Positions 58,530-64,000 of a stretch of 64,000 bases of DNA are shown here, piece after piece. The translations under genes and the position numbers were made by a program. Numbering within the stretch: the first letter of the stretch is position 1; the number at the start of each line of letters is the position of its first letter. The notes below the pieces were generated by a model. That model made no database searches and was not told where the DNA came from. It saw nothing but the letters and a program-made list of their open reading frames with translations. The DNA lies in assembly GCF_002288925.2 (NCBI RefSeq), contig NW_022098004.1, positions 14,456,581 to 14,520,580 of the forward strand, given 5' to 3'. This DNA is from Delphinapterus leucas (Eukaryota > Chordata > Mammalia > Artiodactyla > Monodontidae).

Positions 58530-59500
58530 TTTTGTTTTTTAAATCTTTGAATTTTCATTTGACTCCCTTACCAAAATGGTAGATATCAAGGAAATTTGGA
58601 AATTTAAGAAGTCTGTCTAGATTCAGTAATGCTGGATAGAATTATACATACGTGTGACGATAAAACGTTTTGTGTAAACCACTAAGTCTTCCTGTTTATC
58701 TCTGGACAGATATCCTTGGGAGTTGGGGCCAGAGGTACAGGAAAAGAGGAGCCAGGAATTTTCGAAAAATCGGCAGGAGTGGCATACAGGAAACAAATGT
58801 TTTTCATCTCAATCATTGTATATTCCTCTTGGTTTTGCTGAAAAAAAAGGGTAAATTTTAGTTCAACGAAGTCCGACATAGATGGGAAGGGGATGTTTGA
58901 TGTTTATTTTTGTAAAGGAAATTAATTGGGCGTGGTTGGCAGAGTTGAGACTTGAAGTTCCTATTCTAGATAAGGAAAACATCCCTTAGTGAAGAATTCC
59001 CAGATTGATTATGGTATATTCCTGCCCCTAACCTTGCAAAATAACTTCAGGCTCCCTCCTCCAAGGGAAATGGTTAGGAAAAAATTAGGCAACTGTGCTT
59101 AAGAGGATTTGCAGACAAAAAGCTCATACTGAAAGATGAGCACACCGGACACACCTCATTCTCTTGGTTAGCTGAACCAGTTCAACTTGTTACCCAGTGA
59201 GTGGTTAGTAGATCTAGAGAAGTGTAGGAATTTGGAGAGTGGGGATCCCAAAAGTTGAAAGTGTGAAGTCAGAGGCCAGGTGTTTATAATGTTGCTTCTT
59301 AGTTTGTCGTGTTTGTAAGTACAAGCAAGAAGTTGAGCTCCCAAATAAAATATTTTAGGAATAGTGTTTCTTAAGTGACTCCAAATGTCAGTACATCTAC
59401 AAAGAAATAAATGAAACCTAGTGGGTAATAAATCAATCAGACTGAGCAATAAGTAGCACCTGGGGATAGAAATTCCCCACAGAGGAGAAAAATGACATCA
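58530..59500. other. No gene recognised
   Basis: Sequence between the SINE and the TAT 3' end; no exon or clear repeat found. Confidence 0.4.
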
Positions 59501-60456
59501 CAGAAGAGAATACTTAGTAAAATTTATTAAAAAAAAAAAGAAAAAGGAAAACAATAATTTATGCCCTTGGCAAAATAAAAGATCCTTTCAATATAAATGT
59601 TTCTTAGAAAACATATGAAAAGATAATATAACATATATATCAATAAATCAATATCAATGTTACAGCAAAAGTAATAATGATTCTATAACAATGACGAATG
59701 AAGAAAATTCTGGCCCTTACACAGCAGCGTTCCTGGAAGGTCCTCTGATTCCTCCTTTTTTTAGTACAGATGTGCCGTCATTTTAAGAAAGCCTGATACA
59801 CATATATCTACGTTTAGAATCTCTATCAATTAAATTTCTTTGTATCACAAAATAATTCTCTACAAAAAAAAAATCAACGAAAAGTTTCTGTAAGTGATCC
59901 TTCAAATTGGCAAGCTTTCCTAATGTGTTTAGAATTAACCAAATACATGTGTCCCCAACTTCTTTCATTATAGCATTATTGCATACCGTGATGTATACCT
60001 GAAGTGAGCCAGTAACAGAGTTGGGCTTCAGACCTGACTGAAGAGAATGTGTTCTTACTTAGAGTAAGAGGAAATGGTTGGGGGCACAACTTGCCTCAAT
60101 CTTTTGATTCTCTAATCCTGAGTTCTTAATTTTCCTGTCTCTACCGTTTCCTCGGTAACTTTGTTCACCTGGTACTCTCAAGCTAAAAGGAGGAAGTCAT
60201 ATGGGAGGATGGATTGATGGAAGTCATAGGGGTGGATTAATGAATTAGTGAGTCACTCCAGCAGAGCGGAATGCGATGAAATCTGGGGTTCAGAGTGTGT
60301 GTGTGGATACAGCTGGGGGAAAGCTGGAGCAATTCTGAGCCCTTGTCGTGGTATTTGTGAGGCCCCTCTCCCAGCAGGGGCACCTGAGGAGCAGCAGGGC
60401 TCAGTCCCACTCTCCCCAGCCCGATGGGACACACACTCAGGAGAATGGACTGCGTC
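59500..60456 (-). other. TAT: Probable TAT 3' UTR
   Basis: Non-coding DNA from the TAT stop to the first AATAAA. It has AT-rich stretches, and no splice signals are needed. Confidence 0.55.
59523..59528 (-). terminator. TAT: Candidate TAT polyadenylation signal
   Basis: TTTATT on the + strand is AATAAA on the - strand, the first such hexamer downstream of the TAT stop; implies a 3' UTR of about 930 nt. Confidence 0.5.

Positions 60457-64000
<3,544 letters not shown>

Overview
The window is nuclear DNA from a mammal, most likely a cetacean (whale or dolphin). The main clue is at least 35 tRNA-derived SINEs of the CHR superfamily, recognisable by a head reading 'ttccctggtggcgcagtgg' and an A-rich tail. 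These are abundant in Cetartiodactyla and especially in Cetacea. I saw no ruminant BovB/Bov-tA or pig PRE elements. The L1 elements are of laurasiatherian type. No bacterial, phage, plasmid or CRISPR feature is present.

Two real protein genes can be supported, and they fit the human 16q22.2 neighbourhood as I remember it (ZNF23-ZNF19-CHST4-TAT). CHST4 lies on the + strand as one intact coding exon (19804-20979, 391 aa). It encodes a Golgi N-acetylglucosamine-6-O-sulfotransferase. The 3' half of TAT (tyrosine aminotransferase) lies on the - strand in five coding exons between 60457 and the right edge; the partial exon at the edge carries the PLP lysine. A CpG-rich segment with NRF1-like sites at about 57240-57720 looks like a promoter just beyond the TAT 3' end.

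Two processed pseudogenes are flanked by recognisable target-site duplications. One is a nearly full-length retrocopy of FAM169A (4138-9472), including GC-rich 5' leader, coding region and long 3' UTR; stops, frameshifts and SINE insertions have disabled it. The other is a small retrocopy of BRK1 (23800-24689).

Layout: 1-2480 L2 LINE; 2481-4125 undefined; 4126-9484 FAM169A retrocopy; 9485-13600 old repeats and SINEs; 13600-19780 mostly unique sequence upstream of CHST4; 19804-about 21300 CHST4; 21500-45570 an intergenic repeat field (BRK1 retrocopy, DNA transposons, MIRs, an internally deleted old L1, a dense SINE cluster at 38.2-40.1 kb); 45586-53182 a full-length but inactivated L1 with two SINEs inside it; 53200-57200 more repeats; about 57240-57720 CpG-rich promoter; 58170-60450 SINE, unique sequence and TAT 3' UTR; 60457-64000 TAT.

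I found no undescribed functional system. The most interesting signals are genome-structural. First, two oppositely oriented SINEs have exchanged target-site duplications, as expected if recombination between them inverted the roughly 60 bp in between. Second, the full-length L1 has a damaged polyadenylation signal followed by about 40 bp of apparently 3'-transduced DNA and a second poly(A) tract.
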